Of a stretch of 64,000 nucleotides of DNA, positions 53,507-63,430 are shown one piece after another (position 1 is the first letter of the stretch; each line of letters opens with the position of its first letter). The stretch lies in NCBI GenBank assembly GCA_963668435.2, contig CAXXSC010000001.1, forward strand, positions 682,001 through 746,000, read 5' to 3'. The position numbers and the translations under genes are program-made. The notes under the pieces are model-generated. The model saw only the letters and a program-made list of their open reading frames with translations, searched no databases and was not told where the DNA came from. Origin of the DNA: G963668435 sp963668435. GTDB taxonomy: Bacteria > Latescibacterota > Latescibacteria > Latescibacterales > Latescibacteraceae.

Positions 53507-55495
53507 ATGAAACAGGAAATTATTACAATACAGGGGATTCAAGTCCGGTTATACTCCCTCAATACTGTCATAGTTGGCAGCGGTGCAGCCGGTTTCAATG
53601 CAGCTGCCTGTCTCCAAAACAATAGTGTCGAGGATATAGCGATTGTCACCGAGGGGCGCATGAGCGGCACCTCACGCAACACCGGTTCAGACAAGCAGAC
53701 CTACTACAAGCTCACGCTTGCGGGAACCGAGGGCGATTCTGTCCGCGAAATGGCGGAAACGCTGTTCAGGGGCGGCGCAATGCACGGTGATATCGCGCTT
53801 ACCGAGGCGGCCATGTCGGCCCGGTGTTTTCACCGGCTTGCGGCGCTTGGTGTGCCGTTTCCCCACAATCGCTTCGGCGAATATATCGGCTACAAGACCG
53901 ACCACGACCCGCGTCAGCGGGCAACCTCGGCCGGTCCCTACACTTCCCGTTATATGACCGAATGCCTTGAACGGGAGGTCAGGGACAAGAATATTGCCAT
54001 TTTCGACGGTTTCAGGGTGATTGGTATCCTGACAGACGATGCGAAGACGAGAACGCTTGGTTTGATAGCGCTCGATCTGAATGGGCTCGACTGCCCGGAA
54101 ACGCGCTACGTGGTATTCAATTGCACGAACATTGTCTACGCTGTCGGCGGGCCGGCCGGAATGTACAGTGCCTCTGTCTATCCGGGCAGTCAGACAGGCG
54201 CGACCGGTACTGCGCTGGAGGCCGGAGCGGAGGCCGTTAATCTCACCGAGTCGCAGTTCGGCATCGCCTCGACGCAATTCCGCTGGAACTTGTCGGGGAG
54301 CTACCAGCAGGTTTTGCCGCGTTACATATCGACCGATCACGAGGGCGGCGATGAACGTGAGTTTCTCAATGACTGGATCGATAATCCCGGTGCACTGCTC
54401 GATGCGGTTTTTCTCAAGGGCTACCAGTGGCCGTTCGATCCCGGGAAAATCCGCGGCGGTTCCTCGATGATCGATATTCTGGTCTATCATGAGCGGGAAC
54501 TGAAAGGCCGAAGGGTCTTCCTCGATTTCCGCAGGAATCCCTCGGCGCTGATGGATGGCGATGATGCCGATTTCAGCCGTCTCGGCGATGAGGCGTTCCG
54601 CTATCTCGAACAGTCAGGCCTGTTGTTCGGCACACCGGTCGAACGTCTGCGGAAAATGAACGATCCAGCATATGAATTGTACCGGGAGCACGGCATCGAT
54701 CTCGAACGCGAGCCCTTGGAAATTGCAGTCTGCAATCAGCATAACAACGGCGGCCTTGCTGGAAATGTCTGGTGGGAGAGTAATCTCGCTCATTTCTTCC
54801 CGGTCGGAGAGGTCAACGGTTCCCACGGAATCCACCGTCCCGGCGGCAGTGCGCTCAATTCAGGGCAGGTAGGCAGCACCCGCGCGGCACTGTACATATC
54901 TAAACGTTACAATGACGGCCCTGCTGCAGCGGATGTTTTTCTCGAAAGCTGCGGACAGCAGATTGAAAACAGGATTGGCATGGGCGAGTCAATCGCCTCG
55001 ACTGCCGGTTCCGGGGCTACGACCGCGGATCAGCGCCGGGAACTTCAGCGCCGCATGGATCGCGCGGGCGGTATTATCCGCTCCCGTGAAAGCGCCGATG
55101 AGGCAAGGAACGCCGCACTTGAGGTGCTTGAGCGCTTCAGGGATACTACCGGGATATCATCGATTTATGAACTTCCCGACGCCTTCATCAATTACGATCT
55201 TCTTGTAGCTCAGTATGTCTATCTCACGGTGATTGCCGACTATTGCGGCCAGGGAGGAAAAAGCCGGGGATCGTACCTTGTCCATGACAGCGAGGCGGCA
55301 CTTCCTCATGGCAGCCTGCCTGACATGTTCCGTTTTTCACTTGATGAGGGATGTCTGTCCGACAGTGTTCAGACTCTGCGATATCGCGACGGTGTCTGCG
55401 ATATCCGATGGGATGATGTCAGGCCGATTCCGGAGAGCGGCGGCTGGTTTGAGACTGTCTGGAACGATTTCATGAATGACAGGATTGTCAAGTAA
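53507..55495 (+). CDS. FAD-dependent oxidoreductase (fumarate reductase/aspartate oxidase-like)
   Basis: A 662-residue flavoprotein. The dinucleotide motif VIVGSGAAGFNAA is at residues about 20-33, and VYAVGGPAGMYSAS and HGIHRPGGSALNSGQVGS match the FAD and substrate regions of the succinate dehydrogenase/fumarate reductase flavoprotein family. There is no signal peptide or Fe-S partner gene next to it. It follows the transporter genes by 75 bases, suggesting oxidation or reduction of an imported organic acid. Family assignment is good; substrate open. Confidence 0.82.
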   Translation: MKQEIITIQGIQVRLYSLNTVIVGSGAAGFNAAACLQNNSVEDIAIVTEGRMSGTSRNTGSDKQTYYKLTLAGTEGDSVREMAETLFRGGAMHGDIALTEAAMSARCFHRLAALGVPFPHNRFGEYIGYKTDHDPRQRATSAGPYTSRYMTECLEREVRDKNIAIFDGFRVIGILTDDAKTRTLGLIALDLNGLDCPETRYVVFNCTNIVYAVGGPAGMYSASVYPGSQTGATGTALEAGAEAVNLTESQFGIASTQFRWNLSGSYQQVLPRYISTDHEGGDEREFLNDWIDNPGALLDAVFLKGYQWPFDPGKIRGGSSMIDILVYHERELKGRRVFLDFRRNPSALMDGDDADFSRLGDEAFRYLEQSGLLFGTPVERLRKMNDPAYELYREHGIDLEREPLEIAVCNQHNNGGLAGNVWWESNLAHFFPVGEVNGSHGIHRPGGSALNSGQVGSTRAALYISKRYNDGPAAADVFLESCGQQIENRIGMGESIASTAGSGATTADQRRELQRRMDRAGGIIRSRESADEARNAALEVLERFRDTTGISSIYELPDAFINYDLLVAQYVYLTVIADYCGQGGKSRGSYLVHDSEAALPHGSLPDMFRFSLDEGCLSDSVQTLRYRDGVCDIRWDDVRPIPESGGWFETVWNDFMNDRIVK

Positions 55496-55539
55496 CGGGA
55501 GTTTTGCGGATTTTTCATATTCAATGGAGGGGAAGAGCT

Positions 55540-56826
55540 ATGAAAAATGGAATGGTTCAGCGACGTGAATTCATAAAGACTCTCGGTTGTCTGCCGCCTG
55601 CTCTGGCATTTGCCGGGTGCGGTTCGGATAGTAATAATGGGGCGGAGCAGAACACACCCGGCATGAAATCGCTGAGAAAAAAAGCGGCGCACAGAAAACG
55701 CCGCATGATCATGAATAACGACGGCAACGATTATTCCAGGGCTCCCGAGGGTTTCTCGGTCAATCCGGAGAGTTTCCTGAATATGAGAAGCACTCCGCTT
55801 GTCGGATCTCATGTGGATGCTGTTTTCTATTGTACGGGCGTGTTCAATGTGTATACCCATAAAAGCGATGAAACCGAGTTGAGAACCATGATGAGCAGCG
55901 GTTCCCACTATGTTCATGAGCTGATCAAGCAGGGAACTGACTCTCTTGAACTGATGACAGGTTTCTGCCACGAGCACAACATGGAATGTTTCTGGTCCAT
56001 GCGAATGAATGACAATCACGATTCCGGCAAAAATTACGAGTACCTTCTGTCGGAATGGAAACGAAATCATCCGGAGCTGCTCATGGGCAAGCGCGGGGAC
56101 GAGTTTTCTTTCACCCGTGGCAAATGGTCAATGGTGGATTATTCGAGGCAGGAGGTGCGAGATAAAGTGTTCCGTATCCTCGAGGATGTTGCCTCCCGTT
56201 ACGATGTCGACGGTATCGAATATGATTTTTTCCGGCACCCGGCGTATTTCAAGCCCCAGATGTTCGGGGAGCCGGTGACACAGGAACACTGCGACATGAT
56301 GACCGGACTTCTGGGCCGGATTCGCCAGATGACAGAGTATATCGCGGCGAAACGTGGACGGCCGATGCTGATTGCATGCCGTGTGCCCGATTCTGTCGAT
56401 TATTGCCGTGCCATGGGGCTCGATCTGGAAAAATGGCTGGCCGATGACCTCGTGGACATTGTATCCGGTCCCGGTTATTTCAAGCTGGAGCCATGGGAGA
56501 ATTTTGCCGAACTCGGCAAGCGTTACGATGTGCCGGTTTATGCCTGTTTTGTTTCGAGGCGCATTATGGGTGGCGGCGAACCCGAGGAAGGTACCGCAAT
56601 CAAATATTGGCGCGGTGAGGCTTTGAACGCCTGGAACGCCGGTGTTGACGGTATCTACACATTCAACCGTTTCAATCCTAATGACCAGCTTTTCCGTGAA
56701 CTGGGCAACCCTGAACTGCTCAAAACACTCGACCGTATCGATCAGGTCTCATATGCCGGCAGCAGTGGCTATCTCGATCCGGGATATTGGCTGAAAGACG
56801 GGCGGGATTATATTATAAAGGGATAA
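55540..56826 (+). CDS. Secreted glycosidase-like TIM-barrel protein (GHL10-type)
   Basis: A 428-residue exported protein. The ATG at 55540 has GGGAAGAG before it. The leader QRREFIKTLGCLPPALAFAGC combines a Tat-like RR with a lipobox Cys, so Tat-dependent lipidation is possible. The barrel shows MECFWSMRMND, a DVDGIEYDFFRHP segment (like the 'DGIxfDyiRyP' of glycosidase-like families) and GVDGIYTFNRFNP. The conserved acidic residues in that motif are the likely catalytic pair. Exact family not assigned. Confidence 0.65.
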   Translation: MKNGMVQRREFIKTLGCLPPALAFAGCGSDSNNGAEQNTPGMKSLRKKAAHRKRRMIMNNDGNDYSRAPEGFSVNPESFLNMRSTPLVGSHVDAVFYCTGVFNVYTHKSDETELRTMMSSGSHYVHELIKQGTDSLELMTGFCHEHNMECFWSMRMNDNHDSGKNYEYLLSEWKRNHPELLMGKRGDEFSFTRGKWSMVDYSRQEVRDKVFRILEDVASRYDVDGIEYDFFRHPAYFKPQMFGEPVTQEHCDMMTGLLGRIRQMTEYIAAKRGRPMLIACRVPDSVDYCRAMGLDLEKWLADDLVDIVSGPGYFKLEPWENFAELGKRYDVPVYACFVSRRIMGGGEPEEGTAIKYWRGEALNAWNAGVDGIYTFNRFNPNDQLFRELGNPELLKTLDRIDQVSYAGSSGYLDPGYWLKDGRDYIIKG

Positions 56827-56906
56827 TCATACAATAATTTGTCAGAACGGGAACCATTGGATTTATATTGCGAACCGAGAACGTTCCAAGGAGCCGGGAG
56901 TTACTT

Positions 56907-58499
56907 ATGAACGCAAGCAGATTGCTATTGTGTCTGTTCATGCCGTTAATTTTGTCCTGCAGCCGGGCCGATTTGAATTTCGACAGGGCTATGGCTAATG
57001 GCGAGTCTGCCAACGAGGGATTCCGGCGCTGTGTTCATTTTGTCGAAGGCTGGCTTGGTGAAGCCGACCCCAAAACCGGCCTGATTCCCCGCAACCTCGA
57101 ACGTAACCGCGATATATGGAACGCGAAAGACAGTGCTGCCGACAATTACCCTTTCATGGTGCTGACCGCCGCTGTCTGCGACCGCTCCCTTTTTGAGGGG
57201 CGGATGCTTGACATGCTCGAAACGGAAAAGCGTCTGAGCTCCCGTATAGGCGCCTTGCCGGATACCTACTCATTCACGAAAGAAGGTTTCGAGACCGAAA
57301 CACCCGATCATGCAAGTATCATGTTCGGTTCCTCGGAATATATAAAAGATGGGCTTCTGCCGCTCACTGAATGGCTCGGGAAAAGCCCCTGGTCGGAACG
57401 CATGATTGCCATTCTCGACGATATGTGGGCGAACGCACCGCTCGATACCCCGTTCAAAAAAATCGTTTCCGACAGCCATGAGATAAATGGCGAAATGCTC
57501 CAGACACTGTCCCGCGTGTACTTTATGACCGGCGACAAAAAATATCTCGACTGGGCTGTCAGGCTTGGTGATTACTACCTTTCAGGCGGACATCATCCGA
57601 CGCGTGACACTGACCGTCTCAGGCTTCGTGATCATGGCTGCGAGATAGTGTCCGGGCTGTGTGAACTCTATACCGCGCTGCATTTCGCTGATCGAGTAAA
57701 GAAAGAGGAATACCGCGATTCCCTGTATGACATGCTCGATACGATCCTTGAAAAAGGGCGGAACGAGCACGGGCTTTTTTACAACGGCATCGATCCACGG
57801 ACAGGGGCTGTCGTAATGGACGGTGTCGCCGATACATGGGGCTATACCCTGAACGGATACTATTCAGTTTATCTTGTGGATGGCCATGAACCGTATCGCG
57901 AAGCCGTACTGAAGGCATTGGGAACAATCGATGCCAACTACCGCTCGTTTGATTGGGAGCATGGAAGTGCCGATGGCTATGCAGACGCTATCGAGAGTGC
58001 CTTGAACCTTTATAACCGTGAGGCGGTTCCTTCAGCCGCGGACTGGATAGACAGCGAAATCAGGGTCATGTGGGGAAAACAGCAGGAGAGCGGCATTATC
58101 GAGGGCTGGCATGGGGACGGCAATTTTGCCCGGACAACCATCATCTACTGCCTTTGGAAAACACAGGGAACGACAGCCAGACCCTGGCGCGAATATCTGC
58201 TGTACGGCGCAGTCAGGGAAGGCGATGTGCTTGGACTGAAGATAAGTGCGGATGAGCCGTGGGAGGGCGTGCTCCTTTTTGACACGGCACGTCACAAGAC
58301 AGTGATGAACATGCCGATCGACTGGCCTCGCATTAACCAGTTTCCGGAATGGTTCACTGTCGAATCAGATGCCGATTATTCCGTGAGAGGATTCGGGCAT
58401 GGCGGAAAAAGAACACTGAAAGGGAGCGAGCTCATCAATGGCTTGCCCTTGAAACTTGCCGCTGGGGAGTCAATCTGTCTGACGGTTGAGAAACAATGA
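56907..58499 (+). CDS. Secreted (alpha/alpha)-toroid lipoprotein, glycosidase-like
   Basis: A 530-residue predicted lipoprotein. The ATG at 56907 (GGGAG upstream) opens a signal with lipobox LILSC. The body is helical with Trp-rich repeats (FVEGWLGEADPKTGLIPRN, YPFMVLTAAVCD, FYNGIDPRTG, DTWGYTLNGYYSVYL), as in six-hairpin glycosidases or uronyl epimerases. A beta-sandwich of about 100 residues ends it. No catalytic residues can be named, and it may be a hydrolase of unsaturated uronides. It is co-oriented with the preceding glycosidase-like gene. Confidence 0.6.
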   Translation: MNASRLLLCLFMPLILSCSRADLNFDRAMANGESANEGFRRCVHFVEGWLGEADPKTGLIPRNLERNRDIWNAKDSAADNYPFMVLTAAVCDRSLFEGRMLDMLETEKRLSSRIGALPDTYSFTKEGFETETPDHASIMFGSSEYIKDGLLPLTEWLGKSPWSERMIAILDDMWANAPLDTPFKKIVSDSHEINGEMLQTLSRVYFMTGDKKYLDWAVRLGDYYLSGGHHPTRDTDRLRLRDHGCEIVSGLCELYTALHFADRVKKEEYRDSLYDMLDTILEKGRNEHGLFYNGIDPRTGAVVMDGVADTWGYTLNGYYSVYLVDGHEPYREAVLKALGTIDANYRSFDWEHGSADGYADAIESALNLYNREAVPSAADWIDSEIRVMWGKQQESGIIEGWHGDGNFARTTIIYCLWKTQGTTARPWREYLLYGAVREGDVLGLKISADEPWEGVLLFDTARHKTVMNMPIDWPRINQFPEWFTVESDADYSVRGFGHGGKRTLKGSELINGLPLKLAAGESICLTVEKQ

Positions 58500-58539
58500 T
58501 GAATGATATGATAATAACCATACTATCAAGGAGTGTTGT

Positions 58540-59676
58540 ATGAGTGAAGCTAACGAAAAGATACTGCCCGGAAGGCGTCGTGCCCTTGCCGGAATAGGAG
58601 CGCTGGGAGCTTCTGTTTTTGCCGGTGAAATCGTCAGGGCGGCGGAACGCCGTTCCGAAAAGAGCGAATTTGATTATGATTTCAGACGTTTCGGTGCAAA
58701 CGAAAAGATACGGGTCGGCATGATCGGCTCGGTCGGTCATACGAATCTGATTCTCAGTGGTATTGCGAAACTTCCCAATGTCGAACTTGCCGCGTATTCC
58801 AACCTTGGTGACAGCCAGATGGAACTGCCGCGTTCTCTCAAGAAATATGAGGATTACGAGGAAATGCTCGACAAGGAAAAGCTCGATCTCGTGGGCGTCT
58901 GTCTGCCGTATTATCTGAACGCGAGCGCCTCGATTGCCGTTGCCGAACGGGGAATACATGTGATCACGGAGAAACCGGTGGCGACGAATCTCAAGGATTT
59001 TTCGAAACTGAGGAAAGCGGTCGTGGGGAACAGGGTCAGGCTTACAACGCTGCTGAATATGCGTTTCGAGCCCCGTTTCCAGGCCATACACACGGCGATA
59101 ACCGAGGGTGCAATCGGTGAGCCGATCCTCGCGACCGCACAAAAATCATATAAGTTCGGGGAAAGCCGCCCCGATTTTTACAAGGATGTGGCGACCTATG
59201 GTGGGACGATTCCCTGGGTTGGTATTCATGCTATCGATTACATCCACTATACCACGCGCCTTGATTTTAACGCGGTTGCCACATTCCAGGGAAACAAGGA
59301 CCATCCGGATTATCCCGGCTGTCAGGATTATGTGGGCTCGCTTTTCACATTGAGCAACGGCGGCACTGCTATGGTCAATATGGATTTCCTGAGGCCGGAA
59401 ACTGCACCTACGCATGGTGACGACCGTCTCAGGGTGATGGGCTCCGAGGGTGTGATCGAAATTTTTGACGGCGGCACACGTGTTGAGCTGATATCGTCCT
59501 CTCACGGCCCTCGTGATCTCGAGCTTCCTGACGAAATATCATTGTTCGAGGATTTTATCTCTGAGCTCAGGGGTGAAAGTGTCCATATTCTCAGTCCGGA
59601 AGAGCCATTTGAAATGACACGTGTTGCTCTTCTCGCACATCAGTCGGGTGAAAAAGGAAAAGTTATCGAGCTCTGA
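58540..59676 (+). CDS. Gfo/Idh/MocA-family oxidoreductase with Tat-like leader
   Basis: A 378-residue oxidoreductase. The leader GRRRALAGIGALGASVFAG is Tat-like. The Rossmann motif is atypical (IGSVGHTNL in place of GxGxxG), while TEKPVATNLKDF is normal for the family. The GGTIPWVGIHAIDYIHY segment provides the substrate-side His. The weakened nucleotide motif may change cofactor affinity. Last gene of the 43-60 kb catabolic run, followed by a clear terminator. Confidence 0.83.
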   Translation: MSEANEKILPGRRRALAGIGALGASVFAGEIVRAAERRSEKSEFDYDFRRFGANEKIRVGMIGSVGHTNLILSGIAKLPNVELAAYSNLGDSQMELPRSLKKYEDYEEMLDKEKLDLVGVCLPYYLNASASIAVAERGIHVITEKPVATNLKDFSKLRKAVVGNRVRLTTLLNMRFEPRFQAIHTAITEGAIGEPILATAQKSYKFGESRPDFYKDVATYGGTIPWVGIHAIDYIHYTTRLDFNAVATFQGNKDHPDYPGCQDYVGSLFTLSNGGTAMVNMDFLRPETAPTHGDDRLRVMGSEGVIEIFDGGTRVELISSSHGPRDLELPDEISLFEDFISELRGESVHILSPEEPFEMTRVALLAHQSGEKGKVIEL

Positions 59677-59807
59677 TCCGCTGTTCCCGGGTTATGGAAC
59701 AGCGACGAATTTGAAATCACTCGTTTTCACGGGCATGTCAGTCTCTGCACGATCCTGACTCGCGGTTAATCAGCAACTATGTTTCGGGATATTGTTCCCG
59801 GTATCGC

Positions 59808-59833
59808 AAGGGGCGGCATTACGGCCGCCCTTT
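59808..59833 (+). terminator. Intrinsic terminator
   Basis: Stem GGGCGGC/GCCGCCC (59811-59817 with 59824-59830) extended by three weaker pairs, 6-nt loop, then TTTATTATTT. It ends the catabolic operon. Confidence 0.85.
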
Positions 59834-59944
59834 ATTATTTCGGAACAGAAATACATCGTTGTGGTATAAAATATACAAGTTTGCCTTCGGGCAGTCTGTG
59901 TATGGTAAAAAATTGATATGCACTCATAGAGAATGGAGGATGAC

Positions 59945-60409
59945 ATGGCGAAACTGAAACAGGGAGACAAGGCTCCGGCTTTTGAACTGAGCGATCAGGA
60001 CGGCAATACTGTCAAGCTTGAGGATTTCCGGGGCAGGAAACTGCTGGTATATTTCTATCCGAAAGCGAATACGCCGGGTTGTACAACACAGTCCTGCAAT
60101 GTGCGTGATGCCGAGGCGGATCTTTCGAATCTTGGTGTGACAGCTGTCGGAATCAGCCCGGATAAAGCTGAGAGCCAGAAAAAATTCGACGACAAGTACG
60201 GTTTCGGATTCCCGCTTCTGTCCGATACCGATCATGAGGTCGCGGAAGCCTACGGTGTTTGGGGTGAGAAATCGATGTACGGGAAAAAATACATGGGTAT
60301 TGTCAGATCGGCATTCCTCATCGACAGCAATGGGACAGTTATTGATGCGTGGTACAAGATAAGTCCGAAAAACACCGTGCCCGAGGCCCTGAAAGCGGCA
60401 GCCGAATAA
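59945..60409 (+). CDS. bcp: BCP-type thiol peroxiredoxin
   Basis: A 154-residue peroxidase that reduces hydroperoxides with thioredoxin-like donors. PKANTPGCTTQSC holds the peroxidatic Cys (about residue 45) and the resolving Cys five residues later, the usual BCP/PrxQ arrangement. Sec is found at the first position in some relatives, but here it is Cys (TGT). The start at 59945 has GGAGG upstream; an ATG four codons earlier overlaps that site. Confidence 0.93.
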   Translation: MAKLKQGDKAPAFELSDQDGNTVKLEDFRGRKLLVYFYPKANTPGCTTQSCNVRDAEADLSNLGVTAVGISPDKAESQKKFDDKYGFGFPLLSDTDHEVAEAYGVWGEKSMYGKKYMGIVRSAFLIDSNGTVIDAWYKISPKNTVPEALKAAAE

Positions 60410-60501
60410 ACAACGTTGGAATCTTTGACGGGCTGTCTGAATATTCCTGGGACGGTAGAGGAAGAGGCTGATCTTTGAGACAGGGGACATAATCGATAGT
60501 G

Positions 60502-62727
60502 TCATACGTTTTCTTGGCGGTCGAGCACTTCGCGGACTTTTCGGGCTATCTCATTAGGTGTGAATGGTTTGTGGATGAAATCGAACAGATGTTCCTTGAC
60601 ATTTTTCTTTATTATGTTGTCATCGGTATAGCCTGACATAAAGATGACGGGAAGGTCTGGATATTTTGCCCGGAGTTTTTCTGAGAGTTCCTTGCCGCCC
60701 ATCTGAGGCATTATGAGGTCAGTGATCAGAAGGTCGGGGCGTTTTTCCATTGTCTCTGCAACACGAAGGCCCTCTTCTCCATGAGAGCTCTCGACAACGG
60801 TATAACCATACTGTCCAAGCACCCTGTGTATCATTTTCCTGACCGATTCCTCGTCCTCGGCGATAAGAAGTGTTTCCGAGCCGCCGTTTATTTCAGTGCT
60901 TTCATCGGTGGCGTCAAAGTTGCCTTCGTCTTGTCCCGCACGTGGGAGCATGACCGTGAACATCGTTCCCTCGCCTAAGGTGCTTTCGACATAAATGTTG
61001 CCGTCGTTCTGCTTGATAATGCCATAACATGTGGCGAGACCGAGCCCGCTTCCCTTGCCCAGCATCTTTGTGGTGAAGAACGGCTCGAAAATGTGGGGAA
61101 GTATGTTTTCGCCGATGCCATTTCCTGTATCACGGACAGTCAGCATCATATACTCACCCGGCTGGATATCGGGATAGGTATCTGCATCCTCAGGTTCTAC
61201 GACCATGTTGGTGGTCTTGATTGTCAGTGTGCCCCCGTCAGGCATGGCGTCGCTCGCGTTAAGCACGAGATTGGTAAGCACCTGTTCCATCTGACCGGAA
61301 TCGATGTTGACCAGCCAGAGGCTGTCCGCGGTCAGCGTGACAAGTTCTATGTTTTCGGTAATAAGACGTCTGAGCAGCCTGTCCATATTGATGAGCAGGG
61401 TGTTGCAGTCGATTTTCTTCGGTGTTACAACCTGCTTGCGTGAGAAAGCGAGAAGCTGTCCGGTCAGATTAGCCGCCCGCTTGCTGTTCTGTACTATTTC
61501 CTCGAGGTCTTCATAAAATTCGTCCCCCGGCTCCAGTGTCATGAGTGCCAGCTCTGCGTTGCCGAGGATCGCGGTCAGCAAGTTGTTGAAATCATGTGCG
61601 ATGCCACCGGCAAGACGACCGATAGACTCCATTTTCTGTGACTGTTGGAGCTGGTTTTCAAGCTCTTTTCTCCTGGTGATGTCCCGAATAACGGCAAGAA
61701 CGAAGGGTTCTTCCTCGAAACTGCCCTCGGAAAGCGACAACTCGATTTTAAACTCATCACCGTTCTTTTTTGTTGCCGGCAACTCGATTGTCTTGCCTAT
61801 AGCACCGGAGGGAGCGCCAGTCGAAAAATAGCTCAGGACATATTCTTTATGCTTATCCTTGTACTGTTCGGGGATAAGTATGTCGATATCTTTGCCAATA
61901 GTTTCTTTCTGGGTGTATCCGAACATCTCTTCTGCAGCGGGGTTGAACATGGTGATAATGCCACTTCTGTCAATTGCGACCATGCCGTCCTTCGTTGAAT
62001 TGATAACGGTCTGGAAACGTTTTTCGCTCTGACGGCGCGATGATTCGGCAATTATTGTCCTTTTTGTGATTCTTATATTGCTGGTAACAATAAAGAGCAT
62101 GACCAAAAATATTATCAGAAATATCAGAAACGATGCGCGACGGGCGTCTGATGTGATTCTCTCGATATCGTCGTTGACATCATTGATATACAGGCCGGAG
62201 CCGATAACCCATCCCCACGGCTCGAATCCCTTGACATACGACAGTTTCGGCACCATCCTGTCCGGATTGTCCTGCCATTGCCACTCGTATTCAATGAATC
62301 CGCCGCCGTTTTCCCTGACCTGTTTGACCGCTTCGACAAAAAGCCTCGTTCCTGAAGGATCCTCGAAATTACTGAGATCGCTGCCGTTCAAATCTGTCCT
62401 GTATGGATGCATGATCATGTACGGGTGCATATCGTTGATCCAGACATAGTCTTTCATTTCCGGACCGTAACGCATGTTGGATATCTGTTTTTTTGCGGAC
62501 TCCTGTGCATCTTTGAGGCTGATAGTGCCTGCCTTGACCTCTTTGTCATATTCGTTGAGGATGCTCCAGACAGCCTTGGTTACCTCTGTTACTGTAGCGC
62601 GCTTGCCGTCCAGAAGGCTTTTATGATAACCGGGAAGGATGTAATAGAAGATAATAAAAACAAACAGGAATACCGCTCCCAGTGCGGGAACGACAGCCAG
62701 TAGGTTTTTTCGTGTTATCAGTCCCAT
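60502..62727 (-). CDS. Hybrid sensor histidine kinase with extracellular Cache domain
   Basis: A 741-residue signalling protein. A TM helix (about 9-31), an extracellular single-Cache domain (about 35-195; DYVWINDMHPYMIMHPYR is the sCache_2 signature for small ligands), a second TM (about 200-220), a PAS domain (about 240-355), HisKA with the H-box GGIAHDFNNLLTAI, an HATPase domain (NLVLNASDAMPDGG, GNGIGENILPHIFEPFFTTK) and a C-terminal receiver whose phospho-Asp is in LLITDLIMPQMGG. There is no DNA-binding partner next to it. The cis receiver suggests a phosphorelay or self-control. Confidence 0.93.
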   Translation of the reverse strand: MGLITRKNLLAVVPALGAVFLFVFIIFYYILPGYHKSLLDGKRATVTEVTKAVWSILNEYDKEVKAGTISLKDAQESAKKQISNMRYGPEMKDYVWINDMHPYMIMHPYRTDLNGSDLSNFEDPSGTRLFVEAVKQVRENGGGFIEYEWQWQDNPDRMVPKLSYVKGFEPWGWVIGSGLYINDVNDDIERITSDARRASFLIFLIIFLVMLFIVTSNIRITKRTIIAESSRRQSEKRFQTVINSTKDGMVAIDRSGIITMFNPAAEEMFGYTQKETIGKDIDILIPEQYKDKHKEYVLSYFSTGAPSGAIGKTIELPATKKNGDEFKIELSLSEGSFEEEPFVLAVIRDITRRKELENQLQQSQKMESIGRLAGGIAHDFNNLLTAILGNAELALMTLEPGDEFYEDLEEIVQNSKRAANLTGQLLAFSRKQVVTPKKIDCNTLLINMDRLLRRLITENIELVTLTADSLWLVNIDSGQMEQVLTNLVLNASDAMPDGGTLTIKTTNMVVEPEDADTYPDIQPGEYMMLTVRDTGNGIGENILPHIFEPFFTTKMLGKGSGLGLATCYGIIKQNDGNIYVESTLGEGTMFTVMLPRAGQDEGNFDATDESTEINGGSETLLIAEDEESVRKMIHRVLGQYGYTVVESSHGEEGLRVAETMEKRPDLLITDLIMPQMGGKELSEKLRAKYPDLPVIFMSGYTDDNIIKKNVKEHLFDFIHKPFTPNEIARKVREVLDRQENV

Positions 62728-62863
62728 ATATGATCCTGTCAGGTCGCCGGATTGTCATCGGGCCTGTTTAATGAAACTCTATTTCCCGAATGGGGATAAT
62801 TGATTTTAATTAATATAATACAATTTCCAAATCATTATGTCAATTATGCACATATATATATTT

Positions 62864-63430
62864 TTAAGCGGTCTGTCTGCCGATCAATGCCAGAAATTCA
62901 GCCCGTGTCGCCGCCTCATTATGGAATGAGCCGAGAACCGAGGACGTGGTCATTATCGAGTTCTGTTTTTCAACGCCTCGCATCATCATGCAGAGATGAC
63001 GGCATTCTATGACAACTCCGACGCCTTCAGGTTTGATTGTATCATAAATGACCTTGGCAATCTGCGATGTCAGGCGTTCCTGGATCTGGAGACGCCTGGC
63101 GAAAATCTCGACGACTCGGGCGAGTTTCGACACTCCCAGGATTTCATTGTTTGGAATGTAGCCCACATGGCAGCGGCCGAAGAACGGCAGCATATGATGT
63201 TCGCACATGCTGAATATCTCGATATCCCGGGCGATGATCATGTTATTGACCTCTGACTGGAAAATCGCCTCGTTGATCGCTTCATCCGGATCGATGCTAT
63301 AGCCCTGTGTCAGAAACGCCATGGCTTTTGCAGCTCTTTCCGGAGTTTTCAAGAGCCCTTCCCGTTCGGGATCTTCACCCATTTCCACAAGAAGTTCTCT
63401 GTATAATTCGCTGACACGTTCGATATTCAT
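62864..63430 (-). CDS. folE: GTP cyclohydrolase I FolE
   Basis: A 188-residue type I GTP cyclohydrolase, the first step from GTP to tetrahydrofolate (or to queuosine and biopterin). Zinc and active-site motifs: SMCEHHMLPFFG (about 74-85) and ECRHLCMMMRGVEK (about 141-154). Length is typical. It overlaps folK by 4 bases and closes a folB-folK-folE operon running in from the right. Confidence 0.96.
   Translation of the reverse strand: MNIERVSELYRELLVEMGEDPEREGLLKTPERAAKAMAFLTQGYSIDPDEAINEAIFQSEVNNMIIARDIEIFSMCEHHMLPFFGRCHVGYIPNNEILGVSKLARVVEIFARRLQIQERLTSQIAKVIYDTIKPEGVGVVIECRHLCMMMRGVEKQNSIMTTSSVLGSFHNEAATRAEFLALIGRQTA

Noticed and set aside
53507..55495. Classical L-aspartate oxidase (nadB)
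   Set aside because: The fold matches, but there are no other NAD-synthesis genes nearby and the substrate region is divergent; only the family is called.
59945..60409. Selenocysteine peroxiredoxin
   Set aside because: The peroxidatic position is an ordinary Cys codon (TGT), and no in-frame TGA is present.
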